Shown here: positions 32,067 to 44,042 of the stretch, one piece after another
How positions within the stretch are numbered: the first letter of the stretch is position 1
How the letters are laid out: every line of letters starts with the position of its first letter
NCBI GenBank assembly: GCA_949592205.1
Contig: CATIUR010000004.1
Span: 63,089,837 to 63,153,836 of the forward strand
DNA length: 64,000 bases
Origin: Helichrysum umbraculigerum
Taxonomy: Eukaryota > Streptophyta > Magnoliopsida > Asterales > Asteraceae
Direction of reading: 5' to 3'
The notes under the pieces: generated by a model
What the model saw: only the letters and a program-made list of their open reading frames with translations
Databases searched by the model: none
What the model was told of the DNA's origin: nothing
Made by a program: the position numbers and the translations under genes

Positions 32067-34435
32067 TGTAACACCCTCAAATTTAATGATTTGCGGAAGC
32101 ATACTTGGGTGTTACTAATCAATATACAAAGCACAAGATATACAGTGAACGACCTCTAAATGAGACGTTGTAAAACGATTTCATAGAAATAAATGTTTGA
32201 AAACTCAATGTTTTCGTATACAAAATGTAGTTTCCTAGAGTCCACGCGTAAGGCGGGAGATTCTATTACATAATCAACATATACAAAAGATAACGCTGAG
32301 AATCTCCGTTAATGCAGTTTAGTTGAAATCATGCGACTCTAGCTATGTCCTGAAGTAATCCTACTCCGTCTGTGTACCTGAGAATACATGCTAAAAGGGT
32401 CAACACGAATGCTGGTGAATCTCACAGGTTTGTAAGTAATATCAGTTTTGAACACAAGATTTCATCAGTAGTGCCCGCAGGCGTAAATCAAGTATTTGCA
32501 AATCCAGCAAATGTAAAGTAAATAAGTTATACCGTTGCCATGAGGCTCATAATAGAAGCTTAACCCGTAAGTAATAATTTGCTCCCGTGACATGCTCGTA
32601 ACTGAGCAAGCATAAGTAACGAATAATAGTCGCCCGTTTATACATAACGGTTCGTGGTAGCGCTACTACCCCGGGCAGGGAGGGTCATTTCCCTAATGGA
32701 TCCATTAACTTACGATATATGATGGAGAGACTTCTGTAAGTAGTAAATAACTCATGCAATTCCATTTGGTATAGTAAGCAGTTTAGTACTTGTGTTCAAG
32801 AAAAATCAGTAGCATGTATCTCCCCCAATAAGAAAAAACAGTAAAAGTGGGGCCGTAAGACTCACCTGAGTCTTTGCAAGTTACGTTTATACAAATAAAC
32901 GAGTAAATGATATCAGTCCGTAGGTTCTCCGAACCCGTAACCTTCAAATGCCTAAACACATAAGGTTATGTAAGTAGTTGTCTCGCAAGACGTTTCGTTT
33001 AGTTGTACACAACTAGTATGCCCAATGTTTGTCCGTATGTTTGTAATCGTTTGTTGTTAGAAAACATGTTTGGCCCGTTGGTGACGGTTGGTAATAGTCA
33101 AAGTATTATCATTGTGTTTGAAGTGTTATACTTATAAATGTATTCCAAAGTGTTTTAGGAGTCGTATTGTATAAGTGTTTGAGATTGTGCGAGTTTGACA
33201 CTTGGTGTAAAAATATATTGACAACTTTCTGTTTTTGGCGACACTTGGCTAGTGTCGCTATAGGCGACACTAGTTAGGCGACACTTGATGAGTATCGCTA
33301 GATTTCCGATTTTCATAAATAGGCGACACTTGATTAGTGTTGCTATTGGCGACACTTACGAATTTTGGCGTCACTAAGGGAGTGTCGCTAAGATAAATCT
33401 GGTTAAGTAGTTCAGCGACACTTAAGTAGTGTCGCTACAGGGGCGACACTTAGGCATAGCAACACTTAGCTAGTGTCGCTAGTATTGTTTTTGGCACACT
33501 AGCGACACTTTCAACTGTTCGCCGGAAAATGGACCGAAAACGAGTTTTCCGGCCACCGTTCGATCTAATACTTTTACCCAACCCAATATTGGACATTTTA
33601 AGCATATATACACCATAAAAACGTAAAAATGAGTAAAAACGGAGAGTTTCGGGTTTTGTCGGAAACTTAAGCGGTGTCGAAACGAAATTCCGGAAAGATA
33701 GAAGTGTAGATCGTGTCGACGTGGTTCTTTTATTCCAAAGGAGTTATAAAATCCGAGTGCGTGTTGGTGTGTTATTTTTCGTTTTTAGTGATGGTGGTGG
33801 TGGTTTTTAGATAGAGAAAAGAAAGATAATGAGAGAGTAAGAGAGAGAGGAAGAGGAGGGAAATGAGGGTGGGGAGGTGATGACCTCACCCTTTGTGGCT
33901 GATTTTTCGGTGGGGTCCACCGAGTGTGGACTTCACCAATTTCGTTCCCTGTTGTTGCGTTCCGCGCGGTGTTCGTTTTCCCCGTTGTTTTATGTTAAAT
34001 TATTTATTTTTACGCATTAATTACTCATTTTAAAATACGAATTTTGTTAAATAATTTACTTAAATTATTTTGTCAGATCTTTGAATAAATTTGTTTATTT
34101 TTGTTTTTAAATTGCGCGTTAACTATTTTAATCGCGTAGACGCTTATTTGTACGTTCAGGACAATTTGAAAGTATTATTAAAATACTATTTCGAATACCA
34201 TAATGTTTTTAAATAATGTTTCATGTTCAAATTTAAAATGTTTCACCAACGTCCAACTATAATGAATCGGGTCCGGTTAATTCGTACGATTTATCCAAAT
34301 CGCGTAAGTACACGTATATATATAAATCACCTTATATATACAAATAGAGTCTGTAATTAGTCCCATTACATACTAATTACAACTAGTTACAAGTAATCAG
34401 GCATAATTAATTATCCTAATTAGGCAGGTGTTACA
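32067..34435 (-). repeat. E2 3' LTR
   Basis: 2,369 bp, TGTAACACCCTC...GGTGTTACA. Contains the CGACACTT palindrome array (33237-33510) and, below it, a likely minus-strand TATA box (TTATACAATA, about 33165-33175). Confidence 0.92.
33237..33510. repeat. CGACACTT palindrome array in E2 LTR
   Basis: About 15 copies of GGCGACACTT or AGTGTCGC, most as facing pairs 4-8 nt apart. One pair (33459-33480) matches the E5 LTR palindrome ACACTTAGCTAGTGTCGC exactly over 18 bp. Confidence 0.9.
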
Positions 34436-34448
34436 TTCTCCCCTTGTT
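34436..34448 (-). other. E2 polypurine tract
   Basis: Minus-strand AACAAGGGGAGAA directly before the 3' LTR, identical to E1. Confidence 0.85.
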
Positions 34449-34468
34449 AAAGAAATTTCGTCCCGAAA

Positions 34469-37400
34469 TTAGCTCGAGTGCACGGACGGTGCATTGTCTG
34501 GGAAGAGATGTCGGTGTTTCTGTCGCATTTGGTGTTCCCGTTCCCAAGTGAATTCAGGACCACGTCTAGAATTCCACCTGACTTTTACGATGGGAATACG
34601 ACTCTGTTTTAGTTGTTTGACCTCACGGTCCACGACTTCAGCGGGTTCCTCAACAAAATGAAGTTTGTCATCGACGCGAATCTGGTCGAGGGGTATGATA
34701 AGTGTCTCGTCAGACAGACATTTCTTTAAGTTAGAAATGTGAAAAGTAGGGTGCACGCTACTGAGTTCAGATGGCAGCTGCAACCGATATGCCACGGGGC
34801 CAATCCGTTCGAGGATCTCAAAAGGCCCAATGTACCTGGGATTTAATTTCCCACGTTTCCCGAATCGGATTACGCCTTTCCAAGGCGATACTTTTAAGAG
34901 TACTCGATCCCCAACCTGGAACTCGAGTGGTTTGCGTCTCACGTCAGCGTAACTTTTCTGACGATCACGTGCGGCTTTGAGTCGGTTTTGGATTTCAGTA
35001 ATTTTCTCGGTGGTTTCGTGTATGAGTTCAGGACCAGTGAGTTGACTATCTCCCACTTCAGTCTAACAGATCGGTGATCGGCACTTACGACCGTACAGTG
35101 CCTCAAAAGGTGCAACTTTGATGCTGGCGTGATAGCTGTTATTGTACGAGAACTCGCACAATGGTAGATGTCTTTCCGAATTCGTTCCGAAATCAACTAC
35201 GCAAGCTCGTAGCATATCTTCCAGTGTCTGAATAGTTCGCTCGCTCTGGCCATCGGTCTGAGGGTGGTACGCAGTACTCATATCGAGACGGGTACCCAGT
35301 GATTTTTGGAGTGATTGCCAGAAGCGAGATGTGAAACGAGCATCCCTGTCAGAGATAATCGAGATAGGGACACCATGTCGGCAAACTATTTCTTTGATGT
35401 ATAATTGTGTGAGGCGTTCCATTTTATCGGTTTCTCTGATTGCCAAGAAATGAGCTGATTTGGTGAGACGATCGACGATCACCCAAATGGCATCGCAACC
35501 GCTTGACGACTTAGGGAGTTTGGTTATGAAATCCATGGCAATCTGCTCCCATTTCCATTCAGGAATGTCGGGTTGTTGGAGTAAGCCTAAAGGTTTTTGG
35601 TATTCGGCTTTGACTTTTGAACAAGTAAGACACTTGCTGACGTACGTGGCGATTTCAGCCTTCATGTTCGGCCACCAATAAAACTCCTTGATGCCGTGAT
35701 ACATTTTGTCGGATCCCAGGTGGATAGAATATTTGGACTTGTGAGCTTCATCCATCACCAAGTCTCGTAGGTTCCCGAAACTAGGCAACCAGATTCGGTT
35801 AGAGAAGTACCTAACTCCATTAGGTCTGATTTTGAATTGTTTATCCATGCCTCGTAAAGCCTCGTTTTTGACATTATCGGGTTTGAGAGCTTCGAGTTGA
35901 GCGGCGAGAATCTGAATATTCAAATCGTTGTGAATGGTCATACTAAGGGCTCGGACTCGAAGTGGTTTTGTTTGTTCCTTACGGCTGAGAGCATCGGCAA
36001 CCACGTTTGCCTTGCCCGGATGATATTTGATCTCACAGTCATAATCGGTGAGTAACTCAACCCATCTACGTTGCCTCATGTTAAGATCTTTTTGGTCGAA
36101 GATGTGTTGAAGACTTTTGTGGTCGGTGAATACGGTACTTCGGGTACCATAAAGGTAATGTCTCCAGATTTTGAGTGCGAATACCACGGCCCGTAACTCG
36201 AGGTCGTGAGTTGTGTAGTTCTTCTCGTGAGCTTTAAGTTATCGGGAGGTATAAGCAATAACCTTGTCTCGTTGCATCAACACGCAACCGAGACCTTGGT
36301 GAGAAGCATCGCAGTATACCACGAAGTCATCGGTGCCTTCGGGTAGGGATAGGATGGGTGCACTGCAAAGCTTGAGTTTCAACAGCTGAAATGCTGACTC
36401 TTGTTTATCAGTCCAATCGAACATCCTTTCCTTCTGAGTCAGTACCGTGAGTGGTTGTGCTATTTTAGAGAAGTTTTCGATGAATCGGCGATAATACCCC
36501 GCCAATCCCAAGAATTGACGTACCTTGGTGGGAGTGGTTGGCGCTTGCCAGTTCTTGATGGCCTCGATTTTTGATGGATCTACATGAATTCCCTGACTAT
36601 CAATCACGTGTCCAAGGAATTGAACGGTTTTTATCCAGAACTCACACTTAGAGAATTTGGCGTAAAGCACCTCGTGTCTAAGTAGTTCTAGGATGGTTCT
36701 GAGGTGTTGTGCGTGTTCTTGTTCATTTTGTGAGTATATGAGGATGTCATCGATGAAGACAATGACAAACTTGTCGAGATAAGGTTTGCACACCCGATTC
36801 ATAAGGTCCATGAATACAGCCGGTGCGTTGGTTAGACCAAAGGGCATCATTTGGAATTCGTAGTGCCCGTAACGGGTTCTGAATGCGGTTTTTGGGATGT
36901 CGGCATCACGAACACGCAATTGATGATAACCTGATCGGAGATCAATCTTTGAATAATAGCTTGATCCTTGAAGTTGATCGAAAAGATCATCGATTCGGGG
37001 AAGTGGGTATCAGTTCTTGACGGTTAGTTTGTTCAACTCTCGGTAGTCAATACACATTCGAAATGAACCGTCTTTCTTTTTTACAAACAAGACCGGAACT
37101 CCCCAAGGTGAAGAACTCGGTCTGATGAATCCTCTATCCAGGAGTTCCTGTAACTGAGTAGACAAATCCTGAAGTTCGGATGGGGCTAGGCGGTACGGTG
37201 CTCGGGCCACCGGTGCGGCACCCGGCACGAGATCAATAGAAAACTCAACCTGTCTAGGTGGACGTAAACCAGGTAGTTCTTCTGGAAAGACTTCGGGAAA
37301 GTCTCTAACGATTGGCACATCTTCAAGTCGCTTCTCCTCCGACTTTTTCTCCGTGATGTGTGCGAGAATTGCTGGGTAACCTTTCCTTAGAAGTTTTCGG

Positions 37401-38902
37401 ATTTTCAAACAGGAGATTATGTTTAGTCTCGACCCACCGGTCTCCCCTTGTATGATCAAGGTTCTACCGACGGCGAGAGGGATGCGGACGATCTTATCAT
37501 GACAAACAATTTCGGCCCGATTTTTGGATAACCAGTCCATACCCACGATGACGTCGAAACTTCCTAGTTCAACAGGCATAAGGTCGATTGAGAAGATTTC
37601 GTCGGCTAGGTTTCAATTTCAATTAGGTATCACACTATCGGTTTCTATGAGTTTACCATTTGCAAGTTCTACGGTGTACTTAACATCTAAGGCCACAGGG
37701 GTGATGTCAAGTAGTGGGCAAAACTCATCAGAAATATAGCTCCCATCAGCACTAGTATCAAATAGAATAGTAGCAGATAAGTTGTTGAGGAAGAACATAC
37801 CCGAGACCACATTTGGGTCTTGACGGGCGTCCCCTGAGTTGATCACGAAGGCTCTGCTTCGTGCGTTGTTGTTGCTGTTGCTGTTGTTCTTGTTGTTGTT
37901 GTTCTTCAGCTTGGGGCAGTTGTTCTTGAATTGCCCAGAATTTCCGCACCCAAAGCAGGTCTTTGGTGCATTGGTGTTGGGGGTAGGGATGATGGCTCGG
38001 CAATCCTTGGCTAGGTGCCCGAACCGTTTGCAGTTGGTGCAAGGGCAGGAACCGTCGTGGTGACGATTGCATTTGGGACAGTAGGGTTTGTTCCCGACGT
38101 ACCCTTTCTTTTCTGTAGTCCCTGATGAATAAGCCTTTACAGACTCAGGCTTTTTGTTGGTGATTTGGTTGGATGAGTTTGGGTTTCCTTCCTATTTGCG
38201 TTTGTTGTTTGCAGATGGGGTTGATGTTGTGCCACGGCGGACAGAGTTTGCCGTCAGTTCATGGGCCATACGAATGGCGCTCTGGATAGTACCCGGTTTA
38301 GATGATGTCACCAGGTCTTGTAGTCTGTCGGGAAGTCCATCGACATATTTCTCGATCCTCTTGTTCTCGGGATCGACCATGGATGGGCACAGGAGTGCCA
38401 GTAGGTGGAAACGGTTGGTGTACCCGGTGATGTCATCACCCTGCATTTTGTGGTTCTAGAATTCCAATTCCAGCTGTTTCAATTCATCCCTAGGGCAGTA
38501 CTCGCCCCTCAACATCTCCTTCAACTCCTCCCACGGGAGTTTGTAAGCATTAGAAATACCCACAGTCTGGGCATAGGTGTTCCACCAGGTGAGAGCGGTG
38601 TCTGAGAAAGTACTGGCGGAGAACTTTACCCTGTCTCCCTCCGCACAGTTGCAGATAAGAAATACAGATTCGATTTTCTCGATCCAGCGTACCAGACCGA
38701 TCGCTCCTTCAGTACCATAGAAGTTCAAAGGTTCGCAGTTTTGGAAGTCCTTATATGAGCAGGGTTTGGGTTGTGGTCCATTGTTAGCTGTATCTTCGCT
38801 ACCAGGAGTTGATGTCCGGGTAGCTAGGGCTTGGGCCATACTACGGGCAATCAGACCCGCAATTTCGGCTTCACTAAGGGTGATTTGCCGGCGAGGAGGC
38901 AT
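34469..38902 (-). pseudogene. E2 gag-pol polyprotein, seven in-frame stops, no frameshift
   Basis: From MPPRRQITLSEAEIAGLIAR at 38902 one frame of about 1,477 codons runs to 34469. It covers gag, zinc knuckles (CTNCKRFGHLAKDC; CFGCGNSGQFKNNC, in which the conserved GH His is Gln), an Asn-rich linker, protease (DTSAD where E1 has DTGAD), RT with FIDD, RNase H, integrase (CLTCSK, DRDARF, QTDGQSERT) and a chromodomain-like tail (IVKVRWNSRRGPEFTWE). Premature stops are at 38456, 38192, two near 37619-37627, 37010, 36239 and 35063. Most match Trp, Arg or Gln codons of E1 and fit C-to-T or G-to-A change. I saw no frameshift along the whole length. Confidence 0.9.
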
Positions 38903-39167
38903 GATACTGAACAAGAAAAGAACAAGGAAAGAGGAATAAGATATTTGCATGAAATTATGACATGTCACAAGTGTAAATGATGAGATACACGACAACAGTA
39001 TGTAGTGACAATCACATTCCATTTAGTTAAACAAGTTAGATACAAGGTACGGGTTTTCCAAAAGGTTACAGAACAGTAGTGGTATAAAAGTGCCGGGAAT
39101 TGTTACATCCGGTTGAATTACATAGGTCCTAATTAAGTAGTTAACTGGTTACAAGTTACAGACTAAT

Positions 39168-39680
39168 CTAATCTTGATGCAGATTAATCCGCTCCATCAG
39201 CGCGACAAGGCGGTCCACGGTTTCTGCAAGTCTGTTGGCTTTCCTGGCGTTGTCTTCCACCAAAGATAGTCGTTGTACCAGTGCTCGAGAGTACTCCTCA
39301 GCCTCTTGTGAACGTTGTTCACATTCCTCTAGTCGGTCTCTTACGAGTTCATCCGCACCTAATTCAGCGGTCATTGAATCCTGAATTATGCTTACAGAGA
39401 GGCTGGTATCTTCTTGTTCTCGCTGGAGTTGAGATATGTGATCCAGTGCTTGGCGAAGCAGGTAGGTCGTTCGGTGTTGTTCCCGTTCGAGATTCTCGGG
39501 CCTTTTCTCGTGAAGATGGAGTCGGGCAGTCAACACTGGCACCGTGGGGTGTGCGGTGTTCCGATAGTTATGAATAGGATAGGGGCTGGTTCGAGGTGAC
39601 CTAGTGGTCCTCCTGGCTACTCGCGGGTTTCGAGATCCTTGCGGATGAGGGCGTGACGAATTGGGTGGTGTGTTTTCCAT
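39168..39680 (-). CDS. E2 extra ORF between PBS and gag (coiled coil)
   Basis: An intact 170-residue frame beginning MENTPPNSSRPHPQGSRNPRV, clearly homologous to the E1 extra ORF: basic Pro/Ser/Arg-rich head, then a charged heptad-rich body (LLRQALDHISQLQREQED, SIIQDSMTAELGADELVR, NRLAETVDRLVALMERI). A coiled-coil partner or structural protein is likely. No catalytic motif is visible. It lies about 300 bp from the PBS and upstream of gag on the same strand, and remains open while gag-pol of the same copy has seven stops. Confidence 0.7.
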   Translation of the reverse strand: MENTPPNSSRPHPQGSRNPRVARRTTRSPRTSPYPIHNYRNTAHPTVPVLTARLHLHEKRPENLEREQHRTTYLLRQALDHISQLQREQEDTSLSVSIIQDSMTAELGADELVRDRLEECEQRSQEAEEYSRALVQRLSLVEDNARKANRLAETVDRLVALMERINLHQD

Positions 39681-39987
39681 TCCTGTGGCAGAGCGTAAGT
39701 AAGACGAGGTTAATATATATATAAGTATATAATATCCAGCCTAGCATCTAGTACGTATCAAGTAATGGTCCGGTTCTCTCGTGGTCAGAGTCAACTAACG
39801 TATTCCCGTTCAACATAACCATTTCAGACCTCACATCATCTTTCCTTAATTGTACATAGTTGATCAGGCTATGTTAAATTAAATTCGTATGCTGTAATTC
39901 CTGAACCAATCATGCCTAGTAAGGAAATACTGCCTAATGGTCATAGTCTAGGCCCACTAAATTCAACCTAGTTCACTATAACCTTAG

Positions 39988-39999
39988 GTTCTGATACCA
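39988..39999 (-). other. E2 primer-binding site
   Basis: GTTCTGATACCA on the plus strand (TGGTATCAGAAC on the element strand), three bases from the LTR. One base differs from the initiator tRNA-Met match seen in E1. Confidence 0.85.
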
Positions 40000-40002
40000 A
40001 TC

Positions 40003-40620
40003 TGTAACACCCCCAAATTTAATGATTTGCGGAAGCATACTTGGGTGTTACTAATCAATATACAAAGCACAAGATATACAGTGAACGACCTCTAAATGAG
40101 ACGTTGTAAAACGATTTCATAGAAATAAATGTTTGAAAACTCAATGTTTTCGTATACAAAATGTAGTTTCCTAGAGTCCACGCGTAAGGTGGGAGATTCT
40201 ATTACATAATCAACATATACAAAAGATAATGCTGAGAATCTCCGTTAATGCAGTTTAGTTGAAATCATGCGACTCTAGCTATGTCCTGAAGTAATCCTAC
40301 TCCGTCTGTGTACCTGAGAATACTTGCTGAAAGGGTCAACACAAATGTTGGTGAATCTCCCAGGTTTGTAAGTAATATCAGTTTTGAACACAAGATTTCA
40401 TCAGTAGTGCCCGCAGGCGTAAATCAAGTATTTGCAAATCCAGCAAATGTAAAGTAAATAAGTTATACCGTTGCCATGAGGCTCATAATCGAAGCTTAAC
40501 TCGTAAGTAAAAATTTGCTCCCGTGACATGCTCGTAACTGAGCAAGCATAAGTAACGAATAATAGTCGCCCGTTTATACATAACGGTTCGTGGTAGCGCT
40601 ACTACCCCGGGCGGGGAGGG
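40003..40620 (-). repeat. E2 5' LTR, truncated by E3
   Basis: Matches 32067-32688 of the left LTR and stops after GGGCGGGGAGGG at 40620, where the E3 LTR begins. The other 1.75 kb should follow E3 beyond the window. Confidence 0.9.
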
Positions 40621-42115
40621 TGATATCGCGTAAAAAGTCACGTTTTTACTACCGATATCTCTCTCATTCTGGAACGATTCTTGGCATATTAATCCAAAAA
40701 CATTACAAATCACTAACATTATGCCAAGATGGTTAAAACAGGTTGCACGAGAAAAATCAAGCAAAACGGATGTAAAACGAAGATTCCACACACGTTTGAA
40801 GATTCGAGGCATAAAAATGAGATTTCAAGACTAAAGTGCCCTCCACCAACATCCATTATTTCCAATATGTTCGTTTTCAAAATTCGAATCCAACAGAAGA
40901 AGAATCAATCAAAACGGGTAAAGAATGAAGATTTCGCGCCCGCCGGAAGATCCAAATGATCCGAACGCAATATCTGGAGCTAGGGACCTCATCTCAGGGC
41001 CTATCCTATTTCAAAATCTTCGTTTTTGAATTACGAATCCAACAAAAATAGAATCGAAATGGACGCATAACGAAAAAAACACGCACGAATCAAGAAACGA
41101 AGCAAAAGACGGAGCAACGGGGCGGCTACAGGCCAGCCGCCGCCGGCCTGGGCCCCACCGCCACCGGCCACCCTGCTGGCGCCGCCGGCCACCACAGCCC
41201 CGCCCCGGTTTCCGTTTTTGGTAATTTTGGTACCTGGTGCGCCTACTTTTCGTGTTGTACGGTACCCGGTGCGCCTACTTTTCGTGTTGTACGGTACCCG
41301 GTGCACCCTTTTGGCTACCTTTTTCTAACATGCACCACTTGGTGCTAATGTGAGCCAGAGCTCACCTATAAATAGGTTGCTTAGGTTCATTTGTAAGACA
41401 CACCATATATGCACACATTCTAGCATATTTCACTCTTTCTTTCTCACTAGAAAATCTTTCGTAGTCTTTTAGTCTTTCTCATTCTAGGAATATTGTAATT
41501 AGTCCAATGACTAACGTAGAAGCTAGGGCGAACGCTAGAGATTCGGAGATCAATCTTTGTACGTGTGAAAGAGTTTGTTAACTATAATAATACGCTGCTA
41601 CGCATTTAATTCCGGGTGATATCTAAACTTTTATTATACTTGTCTCATTTCATATTTTGAATATGTATTATTGCATGGTATGTGATTTATTTGTTGCCAT
41701 GAATTGCGAGTAGTTTATTATTGTGATTGCTGATGATGTAGATAATTATAAGTAAGGATGTCATTACACAATCAATGCACGATAATCGTAAAATGATATA
41801 ACGGCCCCTATTCAACTGTTTATTCGGTATAGTGCTGGAAATGCTTTATGCAAAGTACAAACGTACGGAAGGCAATAAACGACCGAAGGTATTTATATCA
41901 TTGGAATCGGCTCTGGTTCAAAAGTAGGAACTCCGAAAGGATAATACAACTACACAACTATCTGGTGTATCCTACGAGAATCAATGCATTATAAAATAAT
42001 GTTCGTAATATACGTTCAGAATAAATAGGAGATAATAATCTTTGTACCGTTAGGACTTTATGAATTTAAGTTTAATTTATGGAGCACCCTTTCCAGTTAT
42101 CCACGTGACTGCAAC
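40621..42115 (+). repeat. E3 5' LTR, first part
   Basis: Begins TGATATCGCG. Contains a GC-rich stretch (41127-41215), 2.5 copies of a 32-bp unit GGTACC(C/T)GGTGCGCC... (41229-41310) and the TATA box TATAAATA (41367-41374). It is the reverse complement counterpart of the element A LTR. E4 is inserted at 42116 after CCACGTGACTGCAAC. Confidence 0.82.
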
Positions 42116-43677
42116 TGATAAACGCTCAAAAGTACTATATTTTAGTAGTATTTTACCCCTAATCTTGATTGTTTTTATTGCATTTTGTTTAGAATAGATA
42201 TTGATTTCGTTCATATTTGCAATTAGATGTGGAAATGGAGCGTTTATGGAAAAGGAACGGAAAACAGTCAATAATCGAGCTAAATGATGCATATTTGAAG
42301 AATAATGAGAGCCGAAGTCGAAGAAAAGAATGAAATAAGAAAAATCAAGAAATCGGTTGGAAAAAGCATCCATACGCCGTATGGAATCCATATGCCGTAT
42401 GGATTGCAGCAGTGGAGGCCCAGGTTACGCGAGTCTGGGCTGGGCTTGAAATCAATCCATACGCCGTATGGAAATCCATACGCCGTATGGATAAAAAATC
42501 ACAGAAGTATAAAAACGCGTAAAAACCTTATTTCGATAGTTTGAAAGGGTTTTTCGTTTTCTTTCAGTTTCAGACGAATTTTAGGGTTTTAATTTCGTAT
42601 TTTAGGGTTAGTTTGGAGGTACGGAAGCTAAGGAACGAGGATAATTCGCTCTAATCTTTCGTAGTTCATCGTTAATCAATTCGGTATATTTCGTTTCTTT
42701 ATTTTCATTGAAGAATTTGATATAATGAATCTGAATATTTCTGTTTTGATGATGAATTGAATATCCAAAGTGATTGTGTAGTTTATTTAACTTAGATTAT
42801 GATTATGGAACGATTGTTATTGCGTATTGAATAAGTTATTTGATTGAAAACGGTTATATTACTCGTGGACACTTGTTTATTGGTAACTAGTTATTATTGT
42901 TACTTCACGTGGTTAATAATGTTGTTGAGATTGAGTTCCTTTAATGTTATTAACTATTGATGGTCATAACTTTAGGGTTTTGATTTATCACTAAATACGT
43001 TGAGTCTGATAGGTCGAGTATACAATAATAATTTACTTTAAAACGAGCAAGACAATAAGTTAATTATTGGGTATTGTTGAGTCATACCAATAGAGTTAAT
43101 TATAAGGCGCTGTGAATGTTTAATGCATAATTTAGGGAAAGGCACACAATTGACTGATCATCTTGTGACATTGGAACCAGTGTTTCATGTTGGACCCTAG
43201 ATTATAGGAATTAGTTGGACCCGAAACGTTGGCTAGTTCATATTCGACTTAGTATTCATTGAAGAATTTGGTATTAAGTTGATCTAAAAGAATCACAATT
43301 AGATAATCAATACGAAATCAATCGGGAAATATGAATCTAAGTGACATTAACTATACAATTACTTGTTCCTTCCAATTAGGATTTATTATTATTATTTGTT
43401 GGTTATTTTAATTTAAGTTTTATTCAAGTTTGTTTATTTTAATTAAATGTTTTCTAAAATGTTCGCACGGAACTAAAACGCACCCCTTATTTACTGTTTT
43501 CTAGTTAATTGTTAATTTTCTATTATTAAATATTCCACCTTTTCCCTGTGTTCGAACTTGACTTACCAATCTATATTTACAAATGATCGGGTATTCTTGC
43601 CTGGTTGCTTGAAAGTATTTATTAGGTATTTCTATTTATAAATTGTAAAACAAGACGCGCTTTCACAAGCGACATCA
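42116..43677 (+). repeat. E4 5' LTR
   Basis: TGATAAACGC...GCGACATCA. Four CCATACGCCGTATGG-type palindromes at 42370-42384, 42388-42402, 42457-42471 and 42476-42490 surround TGGGCT/GGCCCA motifs (42417-42446). TATAAAAA follows at 42508-42515. Confidence 0.9.
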
Positions 43678-43683
43678 AGTTTT

Positions 43684-43703
43684 TGGCGCCGCTGCGCCGG
43701 GGA
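43684..43703 (+). other. E4 primer-binding site (tRNA-Asp type, altered)
   Basis: TGGCGCCGCTGCGCCGGGGA follows the LTR by six bases. Athila elements use TGGCGCCGTTGCCGGGG against tRNA-Asp. Here a GC pair is inserted in the middle compared with E3 (TGGCGCCGCTGCCGGGGA). Confidence 0.75.
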
Positions 43704-43890
43704 AAGCGGTTGTGTTTATTTGAATAGAAATTAATAATTTTTAATTCTTTCTTTTTAACGGTTACTTTTGTTAATTAATTTCAGTTAAGTTGTTTTAATA
43801 AGTTTAATTAAGTTTGTAAGTTGTTTTCATTCATTCACTGGTTGAAACTAATTATCTTTTAATTGGTTAAACTTTTGGGGTTTTAGTTTC

Positions 43891-43920
43891 AACCGGCGGA
43901 TGGAGATCCGTCCGCCGGTT
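43891..43920 (+). repeat. GC-rich hairpin in E4 leader
   Basis: AACCGGCGGA and TCCGCCGGTT are perfect arms; with one G-T type mismatch the stem extends to 13 bp around AGAT. It lies between PBS and ORF A, the usual place of RNA packaging or dimerisation signals in retroelements. Confidence 0.8.
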
Positions 43921-44042
43921 GGAGTTCTATTTATTTAAGATTGTATTTGTTATTTAATTTTTTGTTTATTTTGTGTGAACTAACTTGTTTTTCGTTAGTG
44001 GTGTTTTGTATTTTCAGATTTATTTTTATTTAGGTTTGTCCA

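Larger units (their letters stand above)
32067..40620 (-). mobile_element. E2: second Tekay-like chromovirus, right LTR cut by E3
   Basis: Same plan as E1: LTR (32067-34435), PPT, gag-pol with chromodomain-like tail, extra ORF, PBS, and start of the other LTR (40003-40620). LTRs of E1 and E2 share blocks (AGTCCACGCGT, CCCGGGC(G/A)GGGAGGGTCA) but differ in length and in palindrome type, so they are sister families. It sits inside the pol of element A (flank TCTTG at 32062-32066). E3 interrupts its 5' LTR after GAGGG at 40620. The remainder is outside the window. Confidence 0.9.

Noticed and set aside
42305..42544. 79-codon frame over the palindromes, repeated at 49692-49931, and frames at 45576-45961
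   Set aside because: The repeated peptide HTPYG..YAVW is just the palindrome CCATACGCCGTATGG read as protein; the frames overlap promoter-like elements.
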